DNA of 42,959 bases from Spirochaetes bacterium RBG_16_49_21 (GCA_001829495.1 MIBJ01000031.1:1-42959), one strand, 5' to 3'; shown: positions 23,478 through 32,755, numbered from the stretch's first letter. A program made the numbers and translations. Notes: generated by a model not told the origin, from the letters alone.

Positions 23478-24308
23478 ATGAATAATCTAATGAAACCGAT
23501 AAGCACCGCAAAAAGCCTGGCACCGGGGACCATCATTCGCCGTATCGGAAACAACAAGGATCAGCAAGGTTCTTTTCTCAAGTATGACGCGAAAAACAAT
23601 ATGATCCTTGCCAACATCATTGATATGGAGACAGGCTCTCTGGTGGCGAGCGAAGGAGTTCTGAAGCCGCAGCCGGCAGACAAGCTTTATTACTACGCAT
23701 CTTCTTTTAGCAGCAACCCGGCTTCGGACAAGGCCCTGAAAGTCGTTAAAAGCTGGCCGCTGTACAAAAAGCACGGTGATCTCCAGGATAAAATCATCAA
23801 TTTCGTCCGCATCACTTATGTGCCGGAGCAGATAATCGACATGTCGAAAAGGGATTGTCTCCAGTCTCTGTTTGTGCCCATCCAGCAAAAATTTCGCATC
23901 GGCAGGTTCACGGAGAACCGGGGCTCGGAGCGGGTCTGCAACGATATCTTCATGCTGTGGCTCGAATCGATCAATATCGGAAAGCATCTCACCTATCTGG
24001 CGCAGGTTACGAAGGAAAAAGGACAGCTCCCGATATTCTATTCCGCCGGCGCGAAGACCCATGAGGAAACGGCGAACCTGATTCAGAATGAGATTTTCAC
24101 GTTCGAACCGAACCTCGGCGGTCATATCAAATACGCGGATTTCAAGAACGGCACACGGCATTTTATCGTCGACGCGGGATCCAAATATATGGGAGTCGGG
24201 TCGAAGACGCCGCTCGCGGTCAGCAAAATGGTCGCCGGCGCATTAAAGAAATTATACCCCGATTTTGACTTCACCCCACTGAAAGGCCGCGGAGCCATCG
24301 GGGAGTAG
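23478..24308 (+). CDS. Hypothetical protein, 276 residues
   Basis: Not recognised. No signal or membrane segment. The first 70 residues look like a small beta-barrel (GTIIRRIGNNKDQQGSFL, NMILANIIDMETGSLVASEG). The rest is mixed: ALKVVKSWPLYKKHGDLQDK, a central segment with conserved-looking CNDIFMLWLESINIGKHLTY, and a C-terminal KYMGVGSKTPLAVSKMVAGA. GGAGGGG lies about 12 bases before the ATG. Codon use is like the neighbours. It might be co-transcribed with the exported protein upstream, from which the short ORF and palindrome separate it. Confidence 0.7.
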   Translation: MNNLMKPISTAKSLAPGTIIRRIGNNKDQQGSFLKYDAKNNMILANIIDMETGSLVASEGVLKPQPADKLYYYASSFSSNPASDKALKVVKSWPLYKKHGDLQDKIINFVRITYVPEQIIDMSKRDCLQSLFVPIQQKFRIGRFTENRGSERVCNDIFMLWLESINIGKHLTYLAQVTKEKGQLPIFYSAGAKTHEETANLIQNEIFTFEPNLGGHIKYADFKNGTRHFIVDAGSKYMGVGSKTPLAVSKMVAGALKKLYPDFDFTPLKGRGAIGE

Positions 24309-24317
24309 CGGGATTTA

Positions 24318-24549
24318 GAAAAAAAATTTCAGGCTCAAACTTTGACTCTTTAAGGAGCTTGTAACTCCTGAATTCGAAATACATGTTGTTCAATATTATC
24401 GAGGCGTTCTTCATGATCGGCTCCAGGAGAATGTCCTCGTTGATCTCTTTGTACTGCTCAAGCTCGGTAAGATCGATCTTCTTGGATTCGAACAGGTACC
24501 CGGGACTTTTCACGGCAAAGTCGCATATCTTCCCCTTAGTTGCACACAA
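24318..24549 (-). pseudogene. OmpA-family protein remnant
   Basis: On the minus strand an open stretch reads KSPGYLFESKKIDLTELEQY, then ILLEPIMKNASIILNNMYFE and FRSYKLLKESKFEPEIF. This is the usual lead-in and first strand of an OmpA-like peptidoglycan-binding domain (normally NNIFFDFNSAxLKPES). The domain breaks off after about 20 residues and runs into the end of the 23478-24308 gene on the other strand; the N-terminal part is absent as well. It is read as debris of a larger OmpA-family gene. No functional product is expected. Confidence 0.55.
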
Positions 24550-24631
24550 ATTAAGAAATGACTATTAAAAAAACTCGGCATGAGATTTATAATCAAAACT
24601 AATAGTATTGATTATTTTTATATTTTTTTAC

Positions 24632-24660
24632 AAAAAAAATCCGACTTGTCGGTTTTTTTA
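24632..24660. terminator. Bidirectional intrinsic terminator
   Basis: An A-run (24632-24639), a compact stem CCGA-CTTG-TCGG with an extra C-G pair, and a T-run (24653-24659) make a symmetrical hairpin that could stop transcription from either side. It lies in the AT-rich 192-base gap before the kelch gene and would insulate it from the genes to its left. Confidence 0.75.
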
Positions 24661-24741
24661 TTGTAAATTTATAATAGTCCACCATATTGTAGTATAAATA
24701 CAATTTTTCAGTCGATTGAATTAATTTACCAGGTACCGAAA

Positions 24742-26352
24742 ATGCACGAGCGCTTCAATAAAATAATCCTTGCATGGAGCTTACTCGGCATAGCCGTTTT
24801 TTCCTCATGTGGAAGCGGCCTTGATGTATTATTAGACTCGCCTTTGCAAAAAATGGTTCCCCTTTTCAGTAACGGTTATCAGGCTCTCCTGAACAACAGC
24901 CCGGTGATAAACGATTTTAGCGCGAATATGACAAACCCGCATCCGGGTCAGAGCGTGACCCTTACGGTCACGGCGAGCGACGCGGAGGGTGATACGCTCA
25001 GTTACGCATATGCGTTTACTGCCGGCTCCGGCACGCTCAGCGCGAGCGGAGCGTCCGCCACCGCCTCTGTTGATACCATGATCGCCAGTACCGTCACGGT
25101 CACCGTAACCGACGGGAAAGGCGGCCAGGCCACGAGAACGCTCGATCTCTCGGGATCGAACGAGGCGCCGGCGATCAGCTCGTTCAGCGCAGCAGCGGGA
25201 AATATCTTCAACACCGGCTCGGACACCAAGAACCTCGCGGTCGACGCGACTGACGGTGACGGCGATACCCTTACCTATTCGTACAGCGTAGTTTCGGGCT
25301 TGGGATCGGCCTCGGGGAGCACGGCTACCGGAACCTTCACGAGCGGTACAATTGCCGGCTATAGTACCGTGCGCGTGACCGTGAGCGATCCTTATGGCGG
25401 GGTGGCGACGTCTAACGTGCAGATCAAGGTGTGCGGGTGGCGGCAGCTTGCATCTTTAGGCGACCCGCCCCCGACAGCGCGCGATAGTCACAGCGCTATC
25501 CTCGACGGCTCCGGCAACATGATTATCTTTGGTGGTGTGTTTGGAAGCGGCGAGGATTATAAAGATGACGTTCGGAGATATAACATAGCCAGCCAAACCT
25601 GGACGAATATCACTCCCCTATCGGGGCCAACCCCGGCTGCGCGAAAATGGCACAGGGCAGTATACGATAGCGCCGGGAATAATATGTATATAACCGCCGG
25701 TTTTAACGGAACGTTCAGGAATGATACATGGGCCTTTAACTTGACAACCGGAACCTGGAATGGGCTACTGCCGTCCTCAAGTCCGCCGGGCCGCATATTG
25801 TTCAGCGCGATCAATGACGGCGGTGGGGACATGATCATCTATGGCGGCTATCAAAGCGACACATGGCGCTATACGATCGCGACCAACGCCTGGACTCAGG
25901 TTTTCCCTCCCTCAGGCCCCGGAGAGGTTACCGGCCACAGCACGATCTTTGACGGAGTGAACATGATCATATTCGGCGGCCAGGACAGCGTCCATATCTT
26001 TAGAAACGAAATATGGCGATACACTATTGCGACTGAGCAATGGATGCAGCTCACTACGCCTGATCCCCCTCCGGCGGGCCCGGCTGCGCGCTGGGGAAAT
26101 TCTGCGGTGTACGACGGTGTCGGCAAAATGATCATTTATGGCGGTAATTTTTCTGGCGGGTATAGTAATGATGTGTGGGCTTATGATATAGCCGGCCAGA
26201 CCTGGGAGGACTATGCTTCAGTGAATGGCCCTGCCGGCCGTTATTATCATAGCGCGATTTATTACAGCGGAAGTATGATCATATATGGCGGTGCATTGAG
26301 CGGATTGGACGGTGGGACCGACTTGGTAGTATGGGAATACATACTGCCGTGA
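24742..26352 (+). CDS. Kelch-propeller lipoprotein with Ig/PKD-like repeats
   Basis: 536 residues. A lipoprotein signal with lipobox Ala-Val-Phe-Ser-Ser-Cys23 is present. Two Ig/PKD-like domains (about 50-135 and 140-230) share DAEGDTLSYAYAF / DGDGDTLTYSYSV and TVTVTDGKGG / RVTVSDPYGG, with acidic calcium-type sites. Then about six kelch blades (about 235-536) recur with patterns such as HSAILDGSGNMIIFGG and NDTWAFNLTTGTWNGL. It is probably a surface- or periplasm-exposed lipoprotein for binding; no catalytic residues are visible. It is followed after 84 bases by the envelope gene 26437-27258, with only a weak hairpin between. Confidence 0.9.
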   Translation: MHERFNKIILAWSLLGIAVFSSCGSGLDVLLDSPLQKMVPLFSNGYQALLNNSPVINDFSANMTNPHPGQSVTLTVTASDAEGDTLSYAYAFTAGSGTLSASGASATASVDTMIASTVTVTVTDGKGGQATRTLDLSGSNEAPAISSFSAAAGNIFNTGSDTKNLAVDATDGDGDTLTYSYSVVSGLGSASGSTATGTFTSGTIAGYSTVRVTVSDPYGGVATSNVQIKVCGWRQLASLGDPPPTARDSHSAILDGSGNMIIFGGVFGSGEDYKDDVRRYNIASQTWTNITPLSGPTPAARKWHRAVYDSAGNNMYITAGFNGTFRNDTWAFNLTTGTWNGLLPSSSPPGRILFSAINDGGGDMIIYGGYQSDTWRYTIATNAWTQVFPPSGPGEVTGHSTIFDGVNMIIFGGQDSVHIFRNEIWRYTIATEQWMQLTTPDPPPAGPAARWGNSAVYDGVGKMIIYGGNFSGGYSNDVWAYDIAGQTWEDYASVNGPAGRYYHSAIYYSGSMIIYGGALSGLDGGTDLVVWEYILP

Positions 26353-26436
26353 GGAAAACGGCTCTGTCGTCAGCCAGGATTTTTAAACTAAAAATTTCGT
26401 CATGAGAGATGCAAAAGAGGTTGAATACGAAATTCC

Positions 26437-27258
26437 ATGAGAAAGCTGATTATAGCATGCTTGCCGCTGCTGCTTCTTATCGCCATATCTCTACAAATCC
26501 CCCTCCGCGCAGATACAATAAAGCTTGTCGAGGGCTCGATTCTAGTCGGTAAAATAATCAAGGAAGACAAAAAAAGCCTGGAGTTCACCAACGCGTACGG
26601 CACGTTTCAGATAAAAAAAATCCACATCGTCGATATCTATAAAACAAACGATTATACCGAGGACATCGAAATCCTGAAAAAAATGGACCGGGACGTCAAT
26701 GCCGCGGAAATAAAAAAGAACGTGGAGGCAGGCCAGGTAAAAAAAGAAATACGGGAGAAGATGTGGGTAAACGGAAGGATCAGCGTTTCCGGGTCATTCA
26801 ATTATGTTTTCGGGAGGGTCGGGGGTAAGCTTCCCTATGGATATTCAGGCCACCTGGCCCTGGACCAGGGTCTTGATATGGCCCTGGGCAGGCGCCATCC
26901 CCTGATGCCGGGGCTGCGGTTCGAAGGGGGATACCTTAATTTTCACCGGGGATCATACGCGGTTTCGGGCTTTAACGCCGGCGGCGGCCTGATGTGGGCG
27001 GTTCCGTCGATGAAAAACCGGGGAGGCTGTTTTGTATTCGCGATGATGCCCGGCGCGTCGCTCCTCGATATTACAAACAGCGAGAGCGGCGGCCGTGCAA
27101 AATCATACACCTTCACGGCGCAGGCGATAGCGGGATATCAGGTATCCTTTGGGGTCTTTTCAATGTTTTTTCACGCCCGGTACACGTATATATACGACAG
27201 GAATGTGCTCTTCAACACCATTGGCGCTGAGGCCGGGTTCGGCTTTAACGCATGGTAG
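26437..27258 (+). CDS. Exported protein: small beta domain plus probable outer-membrane barrel
   Basis: 273 residues. Signal peptide MRKLIIACLPLLLLIAISL ending near ALRAD-type QIPLRAD. Residues 27-70 form a small SH3/LSm-like unit (VEGSILVGKIIKEDKKSLEF, then TFQIKKIHIVDIY). A charged helix follows (70-110). The rest (about 115-273) alternates hydrophobic strands and Gly-rich turns, ending in aromatic-rich YTYIYDRNVLFN and AGFGFNAW with a terminal Trp, as in outer-membrane beta-barrels. The function is unknown. Its N-terminal unit resembles the C-terminal unit of the convergent TPR protein (27320-28699). A 50-base perfect palindrome lies between them. Confidence 0.72.
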   Translation: MRKLIIACLPLLLLIAISLQIPLRADTIKLVEGSILVGKIIKEDKKSLEFTNAYGTFQIKKIHIVDIYKTNDYTEDIEILKKMDRDVNAAEIKKNVEAGQVKKEIREKMWVNGRISVSGSFNYVFGRVGGKLPYGYSGHLALDQGLDMALGRRHPLMPGLRFEGGYLNFHRGSYAVSGFNAGGGLMWAVPSMKNRGGCFVFAMMPGASLLDITNSESGGRAKSYTFTAQAIAGYQVSFGVFSMFFHARYTYIYDRNVLFNTIGAEAGFGFNAW

Positions 27259-27265
27259 GAGGCGG

Positions 27266-27315
27266 GGTTGCTGCCCGAAGGCGGGGATGCGCATCCCCGC
27301 CTTCGGGCAGCAACC
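27266..27315. repeat. 50-base perfect palindrome between convergent genes
   Basis: The left arm 27266-27290 (begins GGTTGCTGCCCG, ends GGGGATGC) is matched with no mismatch by 27291-27315. It starts eight bases after one stop and ends five bases before the other gene's stop. It could fold as a very stable hairpin in both transcripts. There is no T-run, so it is either a factor-assisted or bidirectional terminator or a dispersed palindromic element. Confidence 0.9.
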
Positions 27316-27319
27316 GATG

Positions 27320-28699
27320 TTATTTCATTATGGTTCTGCCGGTAATTTTGCCCTTCGGTATCCGGACGTCCCCGATAAGGGACTTAAGGATAATATAATC
27401 CTTCGTCTCTGCCGTAATAACGCCGACGAAAACGTTCCCGTCACTGGTTTGTATCTTTATTTTGACTTCCTGAGGCGACCCGGCCTCCGGTTTAGGCCTG
27501 ATCGCAGCCGTCATCTTTTTAAAGGAGCGCATCACCCTATTCCCCAATGATTCTATTTTGTCAGCAATGAGCACAGGATAGCGGCGTTCGAATGCCGCCA
27601 TCTCTTTTCCGAGGTTCCTGTTTCTCTCCTGCGTATCATCATCAATGTTGCGTATCCTTGACTCTTCAACAAGCATCCGGTCGAACACTGTGTCTTTTAG
27701 TACACGGTTATTGCCCATCGCCAGATTTTTTACTTTCTCGCCGTTGTTCGCTAAAGCGCCCGAAATATAGATTCGCCTGTTGGCGAGCCTGGCGTAGTTC
27801 GACCGTTCATTTTCATTGATTATTTTCTGGAATGTATCGATGGCCTTTTCCTTACGGGAGAGATTTTCGAGGCAGCGTCCCTTTAAATAGAGGATCCGCG
27901 GCTTGTCCGCAGGGGGAGCGGTTTTCTCTATTTTGTTTATTACATTCAGCGCCTCCCGGTATGCGAGAAGCCGGACAAGCTTCTCGCTCTTGCCGGTGGA
28001 ATCACGCTCGTATTTTAGAATACGGTCGAGCTCGGACTTGAATCCCTCGATATACCGGAGCAGGATGAGCGCGGTATTTGACGCCGGCTTGTCGCCGTAA
28101 TCGTTAATAACAGTCATTAATTCCTTCTTTGCGGTTTTGTAATTCCCCAGTATGGCATGGCAGAATCCCCTGTGGAGATGGATGCCGGCTCTCTTCGACC
28201 GGTCGCGCTTTTCTTCCCGGAGGGCCTTCTCATATATATCCAGGGCCCTTGCAAAGTAATTGTTCCTTTCGTAATAATAGGCTATCTCAAGGAAAACATT
28301 GGATTTGTCGTCCCGTATATCCTGTATGGGGCCTTTCCGGATTATCGAGCGGAACAGGTTGATTACGGCCAGCGACGGCTTTGAAAGATATTCATACCTC
28401 TCCATGGAAACTTTCTTGGCGGCGGTCATATCCGCCAGTATCGAATTGACCCGCAGCTCGACGACATCGGCGTCGTCCTGCGTTATCCTGTTTTCATATA
28501 TCTTCTTATAGACGCGGTATTTCATCAGCAGGCCGATATGGTCGAGGCTGTTGTCCTCTCTGCTGGTTTTTTGCAAGCAGATGCGCAGCTCCCTGATGCG
28601 TATCTGCCGGTTGATATCATTTATCAAAAACATTATTCCCACGACGCCGACGGCGACTGCGGCGAACAACAGTTCGGTTCTATACGATCTTGCCTGCAT
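27320..28699 (-). CDS. Membrane-anchored TPR protein
   Basis: 459 residues. One N-terminal transmembrane segment (LLFAAVAVGVVGIMFLI), then helical repeats: tetratricopeptide-like units around 125-215 (FLEIAYYYERNNYFARALDI; LHRGFCHAILGNYKTAKKEL) and 270-310 (LKGRCLENLSRKEKAIDTFQ). A charged helical region precedes a C-terminal SH3/LSm-like unit (VKIKIQTSDGNVFVGVI, then IGDVRIPKGKITG). It lies nine bases after the SpoIIE phosphatase gene and so is co-transcribed with it. It may scaffold or tether that phosphatase's pathway. No enzyme motif was found. Confidence 0.85.
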   Translation of the reverse strand: MQARSYRTELLFAAVAVGVVGIMFLINDINRQIRIRELRICLQKTSREDNSLDHIGLLMKYRVYKKIYENRITQDDADVVELRVNSILADMTAAKKVSMERYEYLSKPSLAVINLFRSIIRKGPIQDIRDDKSNVFLEIAYYYERNNYFARALDIYEKALREEKRDRSKRAGIHLHRGFCHAILGNYKTAKKELMTVINDYGDKPASNTALILLRYIEGFKSELDRILKYERDSTGKSEKLVRLLAYREALNVINKIEKTAPPADKPRILYLKGRCLENLSRKEKAIDTFQKIINENERSNYARLANRRIYISGALANNGEKVKNLAMGNNRVLKDTVFDRMLVEESRIRNIDDDTQERNRNLGKEMAAFERRYPVLIADKIESLGNRVMRSFKKMTAAIRPKPEAGSPQEVKIKIQTSDGNVFVGVITAETKDYIILKSLIGDVRIPKGKITGRTIMK

Positions 28700-28708
28700 A
28701 ATGCGGAA

Positions 28709-30253
28709 TCACTTGACCTCGATCAGAAATATGGTGGCGTCATCCTTCAGCTCTTCGGTTTCAATATGGGCCGTGAGATCGTCAATGATGGTCTGGACGA
28801 TTGTTTTCCCCGGGGCCATGTAAGATTTCCTGATTGAGGCTTGCAGGCCTTCAATGCCGAACTGATCCCCTTTGTGATTCATCGGCTCGATAATCCCATC
28901 GGTAAACATGATGATTTTATCACCGCTTTCGACGCGCGTCGCGCCGGACTTGTAAAAATCGTTCATCTCTTCAGATATGCCGATCGGTCCGCCGGAAGCG
29001 GAGATTTTTGACAGCTTCATTTTTTTCGGCTTGACGATTAATACCTGCTGGTGACCGGCGTTACAGCAGTGGAGCACATTATTCTTATCAATGACCAGGT
29101 ACACGGCAGTGCAGAAGATGCCCGCCAACATGCCATCCTTGATGAGGAGCTTCAGTATCTCCGTGTTCATATATCTTAATAAGTCTGCGGGATCGGCATG
29201 CGCCCTGGCGTCCCGGTTGAAGATCTCTTTAACCACCATGGTGACCAGGGCGGCCGGAACCCCGTGGCCCGACACGTCCACGAGCAGGCAGCCTATCCCT
29301 GAATCGCTGAAATTGAAAATGTCGTAATAATCGCCGCTCACCTTGCCGAGCGATTTATGATAAATGGCGTAATTGAACCGCCGGTCGCCGTCCAGAGCGG
29401 GGTAGATCAGCTTTTGCACGCCGCCGGCCATATCGAGCTCGTCTTCCATCATCTGATTATAGAATTCCAGAGAGTTGATCTTTTCCCGGATCGAATCCGC
29501 CATGCTGTTGAAGGCGTTGCCGAGCTCGCCAATCTCATCGCTGCGCTGCACCTCCGCCCGCGCGTCCAGGTCGCCCCTGCTGATCGCCAGGCTCTTGCCG
29601 TGAAGGGATTGGATGGGGCGGATGAACATCCGGTTGAAAATGACGGCGAAGACGACATGGAACAGCGCGATGCAACAGAGTATGACCAGGATGAGGATGT
29701 AAAGCTCGTCAAGCCGGTTTTTGAGCTCCTTGACCTCAATCTTGAGGAGCATGATCGAATCGCCCAGGAAGGCGAGCTTATGCGGAATATAAAATGATAT
29801 GGTGTATGATTTCTCGTCTACGGTCGAATAGAACGGGCGACCGGAATAATCAAGATTTGTTATCGCCGTTATCCCGTTCTTGATATCTGACTTTGAAAGA
29901 GTAAAATCGGGCCTCGATTGGTAAAGCAGGGTCCCGGTTTCATTGAAAATGATGAAATTGGCGGTTTTATCCTTGTTCAATATTTTTGTTTTTATGAGTC
30001 CCGCTATTTCCCTGACGGCGTTGTCCCTGTCTTTCAACGGAAGGATCCCGCCCTTTCCCATATCTGCGGATAATTTTTTGATCGAGGATACTAAATCCTC
30101 GGTGAGCTCTTTCACATGGTACTTGCTGTTTTCGGTTATGAGATCTATCTGGTTTTCGTAAACCATCATCGTAAAAAAAGACATGTTTACGACGGCCAGA
30201 AACAGATAGAGCAATAAAACCTTGACGTTTATCGATTTTAATCCCAGCTTCAT
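28709..30253 (-). CDS. Membrane SpoIIE/RsbU-type PP2C serine phosphatase with HAMP domain
   Basis: About 514 residues if ATG 30253 is used; the frame also opens at ATG 30316, adding 21 residues. Neither start has a good ribosome site. It has a transmembrane helix near the start (VLLLYLFLAVVNMSFFTMMV), an extracytoplasmic domain of about 150 residues (TANFIIFNETGTLLYQSRPD), a second membrane helix (ILILVILCCIALFHVVFAVI), HAMP (RPIQSLHGKSLAISRGDLD), and a PP2C domain with KVSGDYYDIF, LVDVSGHGVPAALVT, HQQVLIVK and FTDGIIE, all acidic metal ligands kept. Such proteins dephosphorylate STAS antagonists in partner switching. The divergent neighbour is an RsbW-like ATPase, and two STAS genes lie in the chemosensory cassettes; a link is inferred. 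Confidence 0.92.
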   Translation of the reverse strand: MKLGLKSINVKVLLLYLFLAVVNMSFFTMMVYENQIDLITENSKYHVKELTEDLVSSIKKLSADMGKGGILPLKDRDNAVREIAGLIKTKILNKDKTANFIIFNETGTLLYQSRPDFTLSKSDIKNGITAITNLDYSGRPFYSTVDEKSYTISFYIPHKLAFLGDSIMLLKIEVKELKNRLDELYILILVILCCIALFHVVFAVIFNRMFIRPIQSLHGKSLAISRGDLDARAEVQRSDEIGELGNAFNSMADSIREKINSLEFYNQMMEDELDMAGGVQKLIYPALDGDRRFNYAIYHKSLGKVSGDYYDIFNFSDSGIGCLLVDVSGHGVPAALVTMVVKEIFNRDARAHADPADLLRYMNTEILKLLIKDGMLAGIFCTAVYLVIDKNNVLHCCNAGHQQVLIVKPKKMKLSKISASGGPIGISEEMNDFYKSGATRVESGDKIIMFTDGIIEPMNHKGDQFGIEGLQASIRKSYMAPGKTIVQTIIDDLTAHIETEELKDDATIFLIEVK

Positions 30254-30658
30254 AGAATAGTGTTCGCTAATGATAAATTCATACGGGCATGAAAATTTGT
30301 AAATGTGCATTTTCATGTTAAAAAAAAGTTGATAAAAGGTAAAGCGTTTTTTTGACGAGCATGCTTCTTTGTCGGTGACTGATTTCAGCGTTCCATCAGG
30401 GTCTCGTTAATCAGAACATTGACATCCCCGGTTACGGCTGAACCGGTCACGACGTCTCCCAGTCGAAGGACTGGTGTCAGAGTGTAATTTTTAATTTTAT
30501 CTTGACTATTTATCAAATATCTGACAATATATAAATATTGAAGATCATATTATTTTTTTATTGTTGTGCTTGCATCTCCATATATCCGCATCGGGGGCGC
30601 CCGATATCTCGAACGTTAAATCTTATTCAACAAAAGGCGTCTTTCTTACTTCATCGTT
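30254..30658. other. Divergent intergenic region with a small coding-like fragment
   Basis: 405 bases between the phosphatase and the 7TM-ATPase gene, mostly AT-rich and expected to hold both promoters; I could not fix a convincing -35/-10 pair. A GC-richer piece is open on the minus strand from about 30560 to TGA at 30385-30387, with a plausible protein tail (YTLTPVLRLGDVVTGSAVTG) but no start codon. This may be the tail of a lost gene. I cannot name the family. Confidence 0.45.
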
Positions 30659-32755
30659 ATGAAATATATTTTGTATAAATCTGCACCGGTTGCTTTCCTT
30701 CTCTTATGCACGTATTACAACGCTTTAGCGTCCGAGCCGATACCGTTGGATGACTCCCTGTCCGTTGAAAATATAAGCAATAATATCGATTATATAGAAG
30801 ACGCGAAGAAAAAATTAAGCCTGGAGGATGTTGTAAACAATCGGTCGCTTAAATGGACGAGGTCAAGTAAAAATTATATCAATTTCGGATATACAAAATC
30901 CCAGTACTGGTTCCGCTTTACCGTAAACAACCTGACAAAAAAGATAATACCATGGCTCCTTGAAATCGATTATCCGTCTATAGATCTGATCGAGTTGAAT
31001 ATCCCCGATAAGCAGGGCCATTTTCTCCTTAAAAAGACCGGTTCTACCATGCCGTTCAGCAGCAGGGAAGTTAAAGACATAACCTATATCTTCAAAATTA
31101 AGCAGAAGCCGGGGATCATGTCCTGCTTTATCCGCATCGACTCCCTTAATTCCATAAATTTCAAATTAAACATGCTGTCCTTTGATTCTTATGTTGAACG
31201 GCTGCACTATGATTTACCGATCCACTGGGCGTATTTCGGTCTGATGTTTATCATGGCTCTCTACAATCTTTTCATTTTCATTTTAACAAGAGACCGCGTA
31301 TACTTATTTTTTGCATGCTTCGTGGCTCTCTTTTTGCTATTTGAATTCAATTTTAACGGCTTCGCCATACAGTACCTCTGGCCCAATGCAACCTGGTGGC
31401 CGCGCCATGCCAACGCATTTTTTATTTGTTTAATAATCTTATTCCTCGATGTCTTTCTCACTGAATTTGTCGGGTTTAAGGAGCGTTTCCCCCGATTATA
31501 CTTACCGGTACTATACGCGGTCATTTTTGTTCCATCGCTGTTTGCAATGATAACATTGTTTGTAAATATTCAGGCGGGTTTATTCTTGATGTATGTTTTA
31601 ATATTAATCAATGTTGTGCAGCTGACAATAATCGCCGTTTACATGGCATTTATCCAAAAGCCGCCTTCACGGCAGGCCCGTATCGGGATAGCGGCATTTT
31701 TCATGTTTTCGATCGGGATACCGATTCTATCCTTTACAATGCTGGGTTTTCTGCCTTCCAATTTTTTCACCAGGTGGGCGATGCAATTCGGCTCCTCCAT
31801 CCTCGTTGTGCTCTTCTCGCTCGGGATAACGGACAAAATAAACGTAATGAAATCCGATATTCAAAAAGCGGAACGGAAATATCGGCATCTTGTTGAAAGC
31901 ACCCGCGATATAATATTCACCCTTGACGATGCCAACAATATCCTGAGCATGAATCGAGCGGTAAAAGAACATCTGGGCTTTAATGTTGAAGAACTCGTGA
32001 ATACAAATTTTGTTGATTTGATTCAGAAACCGTGGGGCAAAGCCATCAACATCCAGCGGCAGATGGTGCTGGAGTATATTTCCGATCTAAGAAAAAAAAA
32101 GATGGACGGCGTTCAATTCCGCGCAATGATGAAAGAAAAGTACAGCCATGAGCCGAAAGAGCTTTCGGTAAATCTTGAATATACGGGAGACAAAGATGTT
32201 GAATATACAATTCTCGGCAAGGCTTCACAGATTATTGATGATACTTTGACTCAATTCCTGGTATCCGAACGCTACACCTACAACCTCAATAATTATCTCG
32301 GCAATGCTGATCTTATAAGCCAGAGACTCGTGCGAAACCTGGACCCATTTACCGATCCGACGACGATATCAATGATCAGGGCGGGGCTTTTCGAAGCAAT
32401 AATCAATGCCATCGAGCATGGGAACCTGCATCTCACCTTTGAAGAGAAGACCGAATCGCTACATAATGGATCTTACTTTGAACTCGTGAAGGAACGTCAG
32501 ATGGATTCGACCTTAAATGAAAAAAAGGTTCATATCGATTATTCATTGAATCGGGAGCGCGTCGTGTACAAGATATCCGACGAAGGAGAAGGCTATAATT
32601 ACTCATTAATGGGCAATGTCAGTCCTTATGATTATAGGGATATTAGTCTTGAGCACGGTCGCGGCCTTTACATTATAAAAGGAACTTTTGACGTGGTGAA
32701 ATATAATAAAAAAGGAAATCAGATTTTACTCGTGAAGTATTTCAAAAATTCGTAA
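30659..32755 (+). CDS. 7TM receptor (7TMR-DISM type) with PAS and RsbW-like HATPase domains
   Basis: 698 residues. A signal peptide (APVAFLLLCTYYNALA), an extracytoplasmic jelly-roll of the 7TMR-DISMED2 type (about 30-185, with the hallmark INFGYTKSQYWFRFTVNN), and about seven membrane helices (190-395) come first. Then a PAS domain (about 405-525, YRHLVESTRDIIFTLDD) and an anti-sigma-type ATPase at the end: N box EAIINAIEHGN, G1 ISDEGEGYN, G2 HGRGLYIIKG. No DHp histidine box is seen between PAS and ATPase, so it should phosphorylate a Ser/Thr target or bind a partner instead of acting as a His kinase. It is divergent from the SpoIIE phosphatase, the natural opposing activity. Confidence 0.92.
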   Translation: MKYILYKSAPVAFLLLCTYYNALASEPIPLDDSLSVENISNNIDYIEDAKKKLSLEDVVNNRSLKWTRSSKNYINFGYTKSQYWFRFTVNNLTKKIIPWLLEIDYPSIDLIELNIPDKQGHFLLKKTGSTMPFSSREVKDITYIFKIKQKPGIMSCFIRIDSLNSINFKLNMLSFDSYVERLHYDLPIHWAYFGLMFIMALYNLFIFILTRDRVYLFFACFVALFLLFEFNFNGFAIQYLWPNATWWPRHANAFFICLIILFLDVFLTEFVGFKERFPRLYLPVLYAVIFVPSLFAMITLFVNIQAGLFLMYVLILINVVQLTIIAVYMAFIQKPPSRQARIGIAAFFMFSIGIPILSFTMLGFLPSNFFTRWAMQFGSSILVVLFSLGITDKINVMKSDIQKAERKYRHLVESTRDIIFTLDDANNILSMNRAVKEHLGFNVEELVNTNFVDLIQKPWGKAINIQRQMVLEYISDLRKKKMDGVQFRAMMKEKYSHEPKELSVNLEYTGDKDVEYTILGKASQIIDDTLTQFLVSERYTYNLNNYLGNADLISQRLVRNLDPFTDPTTISMIRAGLFEAIINAIEHGNLHLTFEEKTESLHNGSYFELVKERQMDSTLNEKKVHIDYSLNRERVVYKISDEGEGYNYSLMGNVSPYDYRDISLEHGRGLYIIKGTFDVVKYNKKGNQILLVKYFKNS

